A stretch of DNA of 64,000 nt from Sphingomonas sp. HITSZ_GF (GTDB taxonomy: Bacteria; Pseudomonadota; Alphaproteobacteria; Sphingomonadales; Sphingomonadaceae). This document shows positions 24,714 through 32,623 of the stretch, one piece after another. Each line of letters starts with the position of its first letter. Position 1 is the stretch's first letter. A model generated the notes under the pieces. The model ran no database searches, was not told where the DNA came from, and saw nothing but the letters and a program-made list of their open reading frames with translations. The stretch covers positions 558,001 through 622,000 of the forward strand of contig NZ_JARQXA010000003.1 in the NCBI RefSeq assembly GCF_029543155.1. The letters are read 5' to 3'. The translations under genes and the position numbers were made by a program.

Positions 24714-25546
24714 CCCAGTTCCTCCCGCGTCGCGATGAACGCCTTGCGGCTCATCCCCGCCTTGATCGGCGTGCCGGGCGGCAGCGACACCGGCTCGCCG
24801 TCGAACAGCGCGAGCACCGGCTTCTTGCCGCGCGGGCTGAGTTCGCTCGTCAGGCTGTCGCTCACCGCGCGCGCGGCGACCCAGTCGCCGGTCATCCATT
24901 CCCAGCCGAGCTGGACGATCGCGCCCCAGTCGCGGGCGTCCACCGCCGCGACGTGCAGCTCGCCTTCCTCCGGGCGCACGAACACCGCCTGGTAGCGGTC
25001 CTTCAGCGCCGGCACGCCCGCGATCCGGATGCCGCTGCCGCCGAAGGTACGGTTCCAGGCGACGTGCGCGGCCTGGAACAGCTTCTTGATCGCGCCCTTG
25101 CGCGCCGCCTCGCGCGCCCGGAACCAGGCCGTCGCCGGCCCCAGGATCAGCCCGACGAACGCCTTGTTCTCGCCCGCCTCGATATAGGGCAGCGCCACCC
25201 GCGTGGCCTCGTCATGCGCGGCCTCGATGATCTTCTTCGGGTCGAGCGTCGGGTGCAGCGACTTGGCGAGCAAGTTCATCGTCCCGCCCGGCAGGATCAG
25301 GAAGCTGCCCTTCCAGTTCGCCAGCGCACACAGCGTCGTGTTGATCGTCCCGTCGCCGGCGAACAGCACCACCGTGTCCACCTTCTTGCGCGTGAGCGCC
25401 GCGCCCTTGGGCAATTCCTCCGCCGGGAATTCGGTGCGGCCGACCAGCGTCAGCCCGCGCTCCTCGAATATGGCTTCGAGCGCGTCGCACTTGGCCTTGG
25501 TGGTGGATCCCGAGCCGGGGTTTGTAATGAACCAGAGTCTTTCCAT
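24710..25546 (-). CDS. Diacylglycerol-kinase-family lipid kinase (YegS/LCB5-like)
   Basis: 278-residue protein with the catalytic domain opening LWFITNPGSGSTTKAK, the nucleotide motif VVLFAGDGTINTTLCAL and the LPGGTMNLLAKSL loop, followed by a C-terminal beta sandwich. Family members phosphorylate diacylglycerol, sphingoid bases or similar lipids; sphingomonads make glycosphingolipids, so a sphingoid substrate is possible but unproven. The start is ATG 25546. It overlaps the metallophosphoesterase by four bases, suggesting a kinase-phosphatase pair. Confidence 0.85.
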   Translation of the reverse strand: MERLWFITNPGSGSTTKAKCDALEAIFEERGLTLVGRTEFPAEELPKGAALTRKKVDTVVLFAGDGTINTTLCALANWKGSFLILPGGTMNLLAKSLHPTLDPKKIIEAAHDEATRVALPYIEAGENKAFVGLILGPATAWFRAREAARKGAIKKLFQAAHVAWNRTFGGSGIRIAGVPALKDRYQAVFVRPEEGELHVAAVDARDWGAIVQLGWEWMTGDWVAARAVSDSLTSELSPRGKKPVLALFDGEPVSLPPGTPIKAGMSRKAFIATREELG

Positions 25547-25577
25547 CCCGGTCGTAACGCTCGGGAATCGATTTGGC

Positions 25578-27029
25578 TCAATAGCGGTAGAGCCGAATTT
25601 TCTGGATGCCGAACTGCCCCGGCGGCAGGCGGACATGGCGGCCCTGATGCGTCTCGTCGCCGTTGAGCCTGCGCCCAGCCATCCACTTGCCACCCTCGAA
25701 CCGGCCCTCCTCGACCAGGTCCAGGCCGACACGCGGCTCGAAGGTCAGCGTCACGCCGCTGCCCGCGACCAGATAATCCTCGCCGCCTAGCCAGAGCAGG
25801 ATCGCGCCATGCTCGCCCGGCTCCTGCTTGTCCTTCGCCGTCCAGGGATCGACGAAGTTTGCGGTGATCCGGTAGCCGCCCATGCGCGCCGCCTGCGGGC
25901 TGCTGTCGACCACGCCCTCGAAGCTCACCACCGGCGAAAAGCCATCCTGCGCCTTGGCCGCGAACAGCGCCGGCGTCAGCTGCTCGAGCATCGCGTAGAA
26001 GCCGCCCAGCCGGTCCTTGTCAGCGATGTTCTCGATCGCGAAGGGGCTGAACCCGATCGCCTTGTGCTTGCCGATCACGCGCATCGCATTGGCCGGTGCG
26101 CGCGGATCGCCCGCCTGGTTCGCCTCGGGCACGAACAGCACATTGCCGGGCACGACATAACCGTCGGCGATCCCGGCGAAGTTCGGGAAGTAGATGTCGG
26201 GCGAGAGCATGTCGATCGCCGGGCCCGCGCCCTTCCACTCGCGCATCAGATGCGCCAGCGGCCCGCCGCTCGGATAGTCGCCCGGCAGCTTGCCCGGCCG
26301 CCCCTGCGCGCCGTTGACGTACATCGGCAGCCGGTACTCGCGCTTCCCCGCCTCGGCGACCGTGTTCGCCCAGCGGGCATAATGATGCGCGGTGAAGCCT
26401 TCCTCGCTGCCCTTCCATTTGGCGAAGGCAGCATCCGCCAGCGGCCCCTGCTCGCGCGCGGTCGGCAGGAAGCCGATCTCGTTCTCCACCTGCACCATCA
26501 GCACCGTGTGCCGCTCGCCGTCGATCGCCTTGAGATGCTTCATCACCGCCGCGAACGCCCGCGCGTCCGCATCCAGCGTCGCCTTGCCGAATACCGAGAG
26601 GATGTCCTGCGGCTGCCCGTCCTTGCCGGTCGAGCGCAGGAAGCGCTTGCCGTCACGCTTCACCCAGGCGGGCACATAGGTCGACATGCTGTTCTTCCAG
26701 CTGCCGAACCACAGCAGCACCAGCCGCATGTCACTGGCCCGGGCGTCCTCGATCAGCCAGTCGAGGCTGGAGAAATCGAACCTGCCCTCCTCGGGCTCGA
26801 TCGCTTCCCAGGTCACCGGCGCCAGCACGGTGTTGAGGTGCAGCGCCTTCAACCGCTGCCAATGCGGCTTGAGCCAGGCGCGATCGGTGGCCGAGGAATT
26901 GCCCAGCTCGCCGCCGCGGATCAGGAACGGCTTGCCATCGACGATCAGCCGCCCGCCCTCCAGATGCGGGGCCTGGGCCAGGGCCGGGGTGGCGAGGAAC
27001 AGGGCGAGCGCGGAGAGCCAGCGGAGCAT
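25578..27029 (-). CDS. Secreted GH35-like beta-galactosidase
   Basis: 483-residue protein with a signal peptide (MLRWLSALALFLATPALAQAP). A TIM-barrel domain follows: LIRGGELGNSSATDRAW, NTVLAPVTWEAIEPEEGRFDF, the acid/base Glu region VQVENEIGF and the probable nucleophile region VPEANQ. The C-terminus is beta-rich (DUF5597-type). This fits the GH35 group of bacterial beta-galactosidases. The start is uncertain: ATG 27029 is used, while GTG 27038 is in frame and neither has a good ribosome binding site. The tRNA-Gly gene lies just upstream on the same strand. Confidence 0.83.
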   Translation of the reverse strand: MLRWLSALALFLATPALAQAPHLEGGRLIVDGKPFLIRGGELGNSSATDRAWLKPHWQRLKALHLNTVLAPVTWEAIEPEEGRFDFSSLDWLIEDARASDMRLVLLWFGSWKNSMSTYVPAWVKRDGKRFLRSTGKDGQPQDILSVFGKATLDADARAFAAVMKHLKAIDGERHTVLMVQVENEIGFLPTAREQGPLADAAFAKWKGSEEGFTAHHYARWANTVAEAGKREYRLPMYVNGAQGRPGKLPGDYPSGGPLAHLMREWKGAGPAIDMLSPDIYFPNFAGIADGYVVPGNVLFVPEANQAGDPRAPANAMRVIGKHKAIGFSPFAIENIADKDRLGGFYAMLEQLTPALFAAKAQDGFSPVVSFEGVVDSSPQAARMGGYRITANFVDPWTAKDKQEPGEHGAILLWLGGEDYLVAGSGVTLTFEPRVGLDLVEEGRFEGGKWMAGRRLNGDETHQGRHVRLPPGQFGIQKIRLYRY

Positions 27030-27066
27030 GGCCGCCACAATAGTCTGATTTAAGCGCTTGGGAAGT

Positions 27067-27140
27067 TGGAGCGGGTAGCGGGAATCGAACCCGCGCTAGA
27101 AGCTTGGGAAGCTCCTGTGATACCATTTCACCATACCCGC
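27067..27140 (-). tRNA. tRNA-Gly, anticodon CCC
   Basis: The minus strand folds as a 74-nt tRNA: acceptor GCGGGTA paired with TACCCGC, D-arm GTGAAATGGTATCAC, anticodon stem GGAGC/GCTTC with loop TTCCCAA (anticodon CCC at 27106-27108), T-arm GCGGG-TTCGATT-CCCGC, and an encoded TCCA end at 27070-27067. It reads GGG glycine codons. Confidence 0.95.
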
Positions 27141-27255
27141 TCGGGTATAGCGGGCGCTTGCCACAGCCCCCGCCCCCCGGTCAACTGCAGGTTTGCCCGT
27201 TGACCTGCCCTCGCCGCCCGCTAGCGTTGGACGAAGGTTACAGGAGATACGAGTA

Positions 27256-28641
27256 ATGCGGGTTCTTGCAGGCGCGGCCCTGGTCGCGATGGCGTTCACC
27301 GGAACTGCCGCCAAGGCCCAGCAGAACCCCCAGGCGGAAGCCCAGGCACTCGAGCTGCTCAAGCGCGGCATCGCCTTCCGCACCGTCGCCGGCCCGGGCA
27401 ACCAGACGCCGGCCTATGCCGAGTATATCAAGGCGCAGCTGGTCGCCGGCGGCTTCGATCCCGCCGACATCCGCATCGAGAAGATGGAGGACACCGCCTA
27501 TCTCGTCGCCCGCTATCCGGGCACCGACAAGGCGGCCAAGCCGATCTACATCTCGGGGCATATGGACGTGGTCGAGGCCAAGCCCGAGGACTGGACCCGC
27601 GATCCGTTCACGCCGATCGTCGAGAAGGGCTATATCTTCGGCCGCGGCGCGACCGACATGAAATACGACCTTTCGACGATGGTCGCCACACTGATCCAGC
27701 TCAAGCGCGAAGGCTACAAGCCGTCCCGCGACATCGTCCTCCTCGCCTCGGGCGACGAGGAGACCAGCATGAAGACCACCATGCGGATGGCCGAGCAGTA
27801 TCACGATGCCGAGCTGCTGCTGAACATCGACGGCGGCGGCGGCGGGCTCGACGAGAACGGCCAGCCCGAGATCTTCGGGCTGCAGGGCGCCGAGAAGACC
27901 TATGCCGATTACGAGCTGACCTTCACCAATCCGGGCGGCCATTCGAGCGCGCCGGGCAAGAGCAACGCGATCTATTCGCTCGCCCATGCCCTGGCGAAGA
28001 TCGAGGCCTATTCCTTCCCCGGCGAGATCAACGACATCACCCGCGCCGGCTTTATCCAGGGTTCAAAGACCGCCGATCCGCAGATGGCCGCGGCGATGCG
28101 CGCCTTTCTCGCCAACCCGCAGGATGCCAGGGCGCTCGCGACGCTGCGCGCCGAGCCGGGACTGATCGGCCAGACCGGCACCACCTGCGTGGCCACCATG
28201 GTCACCGCCGGCCACGCCACCAATGCGCTGCCCCAGCGCGCCACCGCCAACATCAATTGCCGCATCTTCCCCGGCACCTCGGTCGAGGCGGTCGCCGCGA
28301 CGCTCACCAGGGTGGTCGGCGATCCCGAATTGAAGCTGAAGACGCTCGACAGCGGCACCGTCGCCAGCCCCGCCTCGCCGCTCCGCCCGGACCTGATGAA
28401 GCTCGTGTCGGATGGCATCCATGCCCGCTTCCCGGGCGTTCCGATCGTCCCCGCCATGTCCGCCGGCGCCAGCGATTCGATGTGGTTCCGCGCCAGGGGC
28501 GTGCCGAGCTACGGCGTCAGCCCGATCTTCATGAAGGGTTCGGACAGCTTCGCCCATGGCCTCAACGAGCGCACCCCGCTCAGCGAGATCGCGCCGTCGA
28601 TCGTGTACTACAAATTCCTGCTCAAGGGCCTGACCAAATAG
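27256..28641 (+). CDS. Exported M20-family metallopeptidase
   Basis: 461-residue peptidase with a signal peptide (MRVLAGAALVAMAFTGTAAKAQ). Metal ligands are visible in ISGHMDVVEA (His/Asp), FGRGATDMKYD (Asp) and SGDEETSMKT (Glu/Glu); a dimerisation domain is inserted in the middle (GGHSSAPGKSNAIYSLAHAL), and a final metal-site His lies in KGSDSFAHGLNE. M20 enzymes are zinc exopeptidases or dipeptidases such as carboxypeptidase or PepV. AGGAGA precedes ATG 27256. It ends just before a REP-like hairpin and faces a convergent membrane-protein gene. Confidence 0.88.
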   Translation: MRVLAGAALVAMAFTGTAAKAQQNPQAEAQALELLKRGIAFRTVAGPGNQTPAYAEYIKAQLVAGGFDPADIRIEKMEDTAYLVARYPGTDKAAKPIYISGHMDVVEAKPEDWTRDPFTPIVEKGYIFGRGATDMKYDLSTMVATLIQLKREGYKPSRDIVLLASGDEETSMKTTMRMAEQYHDAELLLNIDGGGGGLDENGQPEIFGLQGAEKTYADYELTFTNPGGHSSAPGKSNAIYSLAHALAKIEAYSFPGEINDITRAGFIQGSKTADPQMAAAMRAFLANPQDARALATLRAEPGLIGQTGTTCVATMVTAGHATNALPQRATANINCRIFPGTSVEAVAATLTRVVGDPELKLKTLDSGTVASPASPLRPDLMKLVSDGIHARFPGVPIVPAMSAGASDSMWFRARGVPSYGVSPIFMKGSDSFAHGLNERTPLSEIAPSIVYYKFLLKGLTK

Positions 28642-28647
28642 AAGCCC

Positions 28648-28670
28648 GTCATCCCGGCGAACGCCGGGAT
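28648..28670. repeat. REP-like hairpin at a convergent gene pair
   Basis: ATCCCGGC-GAAC-GCCGGGAT, preceded by GTC, matches the element at 23938-23965. It lies six bases past the M20 peptidase stop and directly against the stop of the convergent membrane protein, so it probably acts as a shared transcript end. Confidence 0.7.
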
Positions 28671-28671
28671 C

Positions 28672-29046
28672 TCAGGCGACGGCGCGATACGCCTCGGGCT
28701 TTCCCCGTGCCGCTGTCCAGAAGAACGCCGCCGACGCCAGCCACAGCGCCGCGAACACGCCGCCGAACGCCAGCGCACGAAACGGCCCGTCGGGCACTTG
28801 CGCGGTCACCGGCGCGGTCGCGATCGCTATGCCGTGCATTGCCTGCATGAAGGCCACGCCGATCATCGTCCGCGCCATCCCCGCCGGCCGAAACCAGGCC
28901 GCGAACGCACCGACGCCCGCTGCCATGATCACCAGGAAGAACCCCGCGCCACTACCATCGTCGCGCACGATCGTGGTCCACACGGTAAGAAACGACGTCA
29001 GCACCGCAACCGCGACGCCTGCACGATAGCCCCAGCTTCCAGTCAT
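28672..29046 (-). CDS. Four-helix membrane protein of unknown function
   Basis: 124-residue integral membrane protein with four hydrophobic segments (VAVAVLTSFLTVWTTIV, FFLVIMAAGVGAFAAWF, TMIGVAFMQAMHGIAIA, FGGVFAALWLASAAFFW) and a short basic C-terminus. No recognised family. ATG 29046 has a good GGAGGCGAAGCAG leader, which excludes the longer in-frame extension. It is divergent from the ABC exporter genes, with a 22-bp palindrome between the two starts. Confidence 0.65.
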   Translation of the reverse strand: MTGSWGYRAGVAVAVLTSFLTVWTTIVRDDGSGAGFFLVIMAAGVGAFAAWFRPAGMARTMIGVAFMQAMHGIAIATAPVTAQVPDGPFRALAFGGVFAALWLASAAFFWTAARGKPEAYRAVA

Positions 29047-29138
29047 CTGCTTCGCCTCCAATGCCTTCCCGACGGATAGCATGCGGCCATGGCCGGCATG
29101 TGCAGGCGCGGAGGAGAAACCAAGGAATCGCGCGCCGC

Positions 29139-29160
29139 GTGTATTATCTTGCCAATACAC
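29139..29160. promoter_or_regulatory. 22-bp palindrome GTGTATT-N8-AATACAC between divergent genes
   Basis: Perfect 7-bp arms around 8 bases, between the membrane-protein start (29046) and the ABC ATPase start (29219). Read on the minus strand it begins GTGTATTGG and ends TAATACAC. A 22-bp site at 59688-59709 matches it at 16 of 22 positions. It may be an operator or contain -10-like sequence (GATAAT on the minus strand). Confidence 0.5.
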
Positions 29161-29218
29161 AAGCATTGATGCACAACCTTCCGCCACGGCACCAATCGGG
29201 TGGCGAAGGGGGATCATA

Positions 29219-30142
29219 GTGCCCACAAGCGAACTCAGCGGCCTGCCCGCGCTCGAATTGCGTGCGCTCGGCAAGACCTATGGCCGCGGCAGCGGCGCCA
29301 AGCGCGCGGTCGACGACGTCTCGCTCACCGTGCGCGGCGGCGAAGTCTATGGCTTTCTCGGCCCCAATGGCGCGGGCAAGAGCACCACGATCCGCATGGC
29401 GCTGGGCCTGATCCGCCCCACCGACGGCGAGGCGCTGCTGTTCGGCAAGCCGGTCTCGGACCGGCATGCGCTGCGCCGCGTCGGCTCGCTGGTCGACGGC
29501 GGCACCTTCTATCCCTTCCTCTCCGGCCGCGACAATCTGCGCGTGCTCGCCCGCACCCAGGGCCATGACGGCGCCCGCATCGAAGCGGTGCTCGAGCGCG
29601 TCGACCTCGCGCGCGACGCGAAGCGCAAGGTGAAGGGCTATTCCACCGGCATGAAGCAGCGGCTCGGCGTCGCCGCCGCGCTGCTCGACGATCCCGATCT
29701 GGTGATCCTCGACGAGCCGGCCAACGGCCTCGACGCCGCCGGCATCCAGGACATGCGCACCTTGCTGCGCGGGCTGGCTGCGGACGGCAAGGCGGTGTTC
29801 CTCTCCAGCCATCTCCTCCACGAGGTCGAGCAGATCTGCGACCGGGTGGCGGTGGTCCACAAGGGCAAGCTGCTGCGCGAGGCGAGCGTGCGCGAGCTGC
29901 TCGATCAGGGCGAAGCGCTGCGCGTCGAGGCCGAACCGCTCGATGCCGCCGCCGCCGCGCTGGAAGGCCGCTGGCCGTTCGAGCGCACCGCCGACGCGCT
30001 CAAGGTGCAGGCGCCGCGCACAGCCGCGCCCGAAATCGTCCGCGCGCTGGTCGAAGCCAAGGCAGACGTGTTCCGCGTCGGCCCCGACGACCAGAGCCTC
30101 GAGGAAATCTTCCTGACCATGACGAGGGACTCCGATGCTTGA
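29219..30142 (+). CDS. ABC exporter ATP-binding protein
   Basis: 307-residue ATPase with Walker A GPNGAGKST, signature YSTGMKQRLGVAAALL, Walker B DLVILDEPANGLDA and the H-loop SSHLLHE, followed by a C-terminal extension typical of ABC-2 exporters of the CcmA/NatA/antibiotic type. It powers transport by the membrane protein encoded directly downstream. The start is read as GTG 29219 because AAGGGGGA precedes it; upstream in-frame sequence is non-coding in character. It overlaps the permease gene by eight bases. Confidence 0.92.
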   Translation: MPTSELSGLPALELRALGKTYGRGSGAKRAVDDVSLTVRGGEVYGFLGPNGAGKSTTIRMALGLIRPTDGEALLFGKPVSDRHALRRVGSLVDGGTFYPFLSGRDNLRVLARTQGHDGARIEAVLERVDLARDAKRKVKGYSTGMKQRLGVAAALLDDPDLVILDEPANGLDAAGIQDMRTLLRGLAADGKAVFLSSHLLHEVEQICDRVAVVHKGKLLREASVRELLDQGEALRVEAEPLDAAAAALEGRWPFERTADALKVQAPRTAAPEIVRALVEAKADVFRVGPDDQSLEEIFLTMTRDSDA

Positions 30143-30980
30143 TGCCGTCCGCGCCGAGGCGCTGAAGCTCCGCCGCCATCGGGCGACCTGGCTGATGGTC
30201 TGGGTCTATCCGATCGTCTTCACGATGATCATCATCGGCGTGCTGATCTACGGCGCGCTCAAGGCGCATGGCGTGCCCGGTCCCGAGCAGCCCGCTGCCG
30301 ACTGGATCAAGGACAGCGTGATCCTCTGGGCGGTGCCGACCTCGCCGCCGGGACGCTTCCTGATCGCCGGCTTCGCCGCGGTGGTGTTCGCCGGCGAATA
30401 TGGCTGGAACACCTGGAAGCTGATCATCCCGGCGCGTGCGCGCTGGCAGTTGATCGCCGCCAAATGGGTGGTCGCGCTCGGTTTCCTGATGCTCGCCCTG
30501 GTCACCGCCGACCTGGTCGTGCTGCTCGGCAGCTGGCTCGGCTCGTTCGAGGGCGACAAGATTCCCGCCGGCGTGACGCTCGGCGCCGTCCTCCACGCGC
30601 ACTGGCAGTCGGCGATCCACGCGCTGGTGCCGATCGCCTACACCATCGCCTTTGCCGGGCTGTTCGCGATCCTCACCCAGTCGATCCTCGCCACGGTGAT
30701 CCTGTCGATCGCCCTGGTGGTGATCGAGGGGCTCTGGCCGCTGCTCGGCATGTTCTTCCACCAATATGCCCCGGCGCTGACCGAGGGGCTGGTGAAGCTG
30801 CTGCCCTTCTATCACATGAGCAATGTCAACGCCTGGGCGAAGGGCGGCATGCCGCTGCCGCTCGCGCCCGATGCGATCGTGAGCTTCTCCTTCGGAGCCT
30901 CCCTTGCGGTGCTCGCGGCGTGGATCCTGGCGGCGGCCCTGGCCACCCAGATCCGCTTCCTGCGCCAGGATCTCAATTGA
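30135..30980 (+). CDS. ABC-2-type exporter permease
   Basis: 281-residue membrane protein with about six transmembrane helices, starting RAEALKLRRHRATWLMVWVYPIVFTMIIIG. It shows the ABC-2 layout: a large first loop, FAGEYGWNTWKLIIPARARWQLIAAKW, then four closely spaced helices and a C-terminal AAALATQIRFLRQD. It partners with the ATPase upstream. The substrate cannot be told from the sequence; a downstream oxidoreductase starts 33 bases later and may be co-transcribed. Confidence 0.87.
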   Translation: MLDAVRAEALKLRRHRATWLMVWVYPIVFTMIIIGVLIYGALKAHGVPGPEQPAADWIKDSVILWAVPTSPPGRFLIAGFAAVVFAGEYGWNTWKLIIPARARWQLIAAKWVVALGFLMLALVTADLVVLLGSWLGSFEGDKIPAGVTLGAVLHAHWQSAIHALVPIAYTIAFAGLFAILTQSILATVILSIALVVIEGLWPLLGMFFHQYAPALTEGLVKLLPFYHMSNVNAWAKGGMPLPLAPDAIVSFSFGASLAVLAAWILAAALATQIRFLRQDLN

Positions 30981-30985
30981 CGCGG

Positions 30986-31021
30986 GCGTGTCACCGGTGA
31001 CCTAATACGCCGGTGACACGC
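30986..31021. promoter_or_regulatory. 12-bp inverted repeat overlapping the oxidoreductase start codon
   Basis: GCGTGTCACCGG at 30986-30997 and CCGGTGACACGC at 31010-31021 are perfect arms around a 12-base AT-containing spacer. The right arm includes the GTG start codon of the next gene, so an RNA hairpin here would hide the start, or a protein could bind the DNA dyad. Confidence 0.5.
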
Positions 31022-32623
31022 AACTACGACGCCCTGATCATCGGCGGCGGGCATAACGGCCTGGTCTGCGCCTTCTACCTCGCACGCGCGGGCCTCAAGG
31101 TCCGCGTGCTCGAGCGCCGCCATGTCGTCGGCGGGGCGGCGGTGACCGAGGAGTTCCATCCCGGCTTCCGCAACTCGACCGCCAGCTACACGGTCAGCCT
31201 GCTCCGCCCCAAGGTGATCGCCGACATGAAGCTGCATGCGCGCGGCTGGCGCGTGGTCGAGCGGCAGATCTCCAATTTCCTGCCGCATGACGGCGGCTAT
31301 CTGAAGCTCGGCGGCGGCCACGAACGCACCCGCGCCGAGTTCGCCCGCTTCTCGGCCAAGGATGCCGAGACCCTCCCCCGCTACGAGGAAGCGCTGGAGC
31401 GCGTCGCCCAGGTGCTGCGCGACATGGCGCTCAAGACCCCGCCCAATGCCGGCGGCGGCATCCGCGCGCTGCTCGCCGCCGCCGCGCAGGGCCGCAAGCT
31501 CGCCGGCATGGGGATCGAGGCGCAGCGCGACACGATGGACCTGTTCGTCAAGTCGGCGCGCGACTTCCTCGATGGCTGGTTCGAGAATGATTACATCAAG
31601 GCCGCGTTCGGCTTCGATGCGGTGGTCGGCAACTATGCCAGCCCCGATACGCCGGGCAGCGCCTATGTGCTGCTCCACCATGTCTTCGGCGAAGTGAACG
31701 GCAAGAAGGGCGCCTGGGGCCATTCGATCGGCGGCATGGGCGCGATCACCCAGGCGATGGCCGAGGCGTGCGTCGAGGCCGGCGTCGAGATCAGCCTGGA
31801 GGCGCCGGTCGCGAAGCTGCTGGTCACGCCTGCCCCGGCGGAGGCCGGGGGTGGCAAGGTCGCCGGCGTCCGGCTGGAGAGCGGCGAGGAAATCGCGGCG
31901 AAGATCGTCGCCGCCAATATCGGCCCTGCCCTGCTCTACCGCCAGCTCGTCGACCGCGCCGACCTGCCCGCCGACTTCGCCCGGCGGATGGACCACTACA
32001 AGGCCGGATCGGGCACCTTCCGGATGAACGTCGCGCTGTCCGAGCTGCCCGACTTCACCGTGCTGCCCGGCACCGGCGAGCATCACACCGCCGGGATCAT
32101 GATCTGCCCGACGCTCGATTACATGGACCGCGCCTATACCAGCGCACGCGCCAACGGCATGTCCGACGAACCGATCGTCGAGATGACCATCCCCTCAACG
32201 GTGGACGACAGCCTCGCCCCCCCCGGCTGCCATGTCGCAGCGCTGTTCTGCCAGCAATTCGCCCCCGGCCTCGACTGGGACGCGCGCCGGGAAGAGGCCG
32301 CCGACCGGATCATCGACACGGTCACTGCGCACGCGCCGAACTTCAAGGCATCGGTAATCGCCCGCCAGATCCACTCCCCGCTCGATCTTGAGCGCAAGTT
32401 CGGCCTGGTCGGCGGCGACATCATGCACGGGCACATGTCGCTCGATCAGCACTGGGCCGCGCGCCCCGTGCTGGGGCATGGCGACTATCGCGGGCCGATC
32501 CGCGGGCTCTACATGTGCGGATCGGGCACCCATCCCGGCGGCGGCGTCACCGGCGCGCCGGGGCACAATGCCGCGCACGAGATCCTGCGCGACCGCAGCC
32601 TGTTAGGCCGGCTTCTCGGCTGA
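31013..32623 (+). CDS. Phytoene-desaturase-like FAD-dependent oxidoreductase
   Basis: 536-residue flavoprotein of the PDS/PYROXD2-type amine-oxidase-like group. The N-terminal dinucleotide motif is DALIIGGGHNGLVCAFYLARAG, followed by VLERRHVVGGAAVTEEF; the C-terminus has GPIRGLYMCGSGTHPGGGVTGAPGHNAA, the FAD-closing motif. Some relatives desaturate carotenoids, others have unknown substrates; sphingomonads are usually carotenoid-pigmented but no crt genes are adjacent. The start is GTG 31013 with no clear ribosome binding site and a dyad over it. It overlaps the convergent permease gene by 21 bases. Confidence 0.85.
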   Translation: MTRNYDALIIGGGHNGLVCAFYLARAGLKVRVLERRHVVGGAAVTEEFHPGFRNSTASYTVSLLRPKVIADMKLHARGWRVVERQISNFLPHDGGYLKLGGGHERTRAEFARFSAKDAETLPRYEEALERVAQVLRDMALKTPPNAGGGIRALLAAAAQGRKLAGMGIEAQRDTMDLFVKSARDFLDGWFENDYIKAAFGFDAVVGNYASPDTPGSAYVLLHHVFGEVNGKKGAWGHSIGGMGAITQAMAEACVEAGVEISLEAPVAKLLVTPAPAEAGGGKVAGVRLESGEEIAAKIVAANIGPALLYRQLVDRADLPADFARRMDHYKAGSGTFRMNVALSELPDFTVLPGTGEHHTAGIMICPTLDYMDRAYTSARANGMSDEPIVEMTIPSTVDDSLAPPGCHVAALFCQQFAPGLDWDARREEAADRIIDTVTAHAPNFKASVIARQIHSPLDLERKFGLVGGDIMHGHMSLDQHWAARPVLGHGDYRGPIRGLYMCGSGTHPGGGVTGAPGHNAAHEILRDRSLLGRLLG

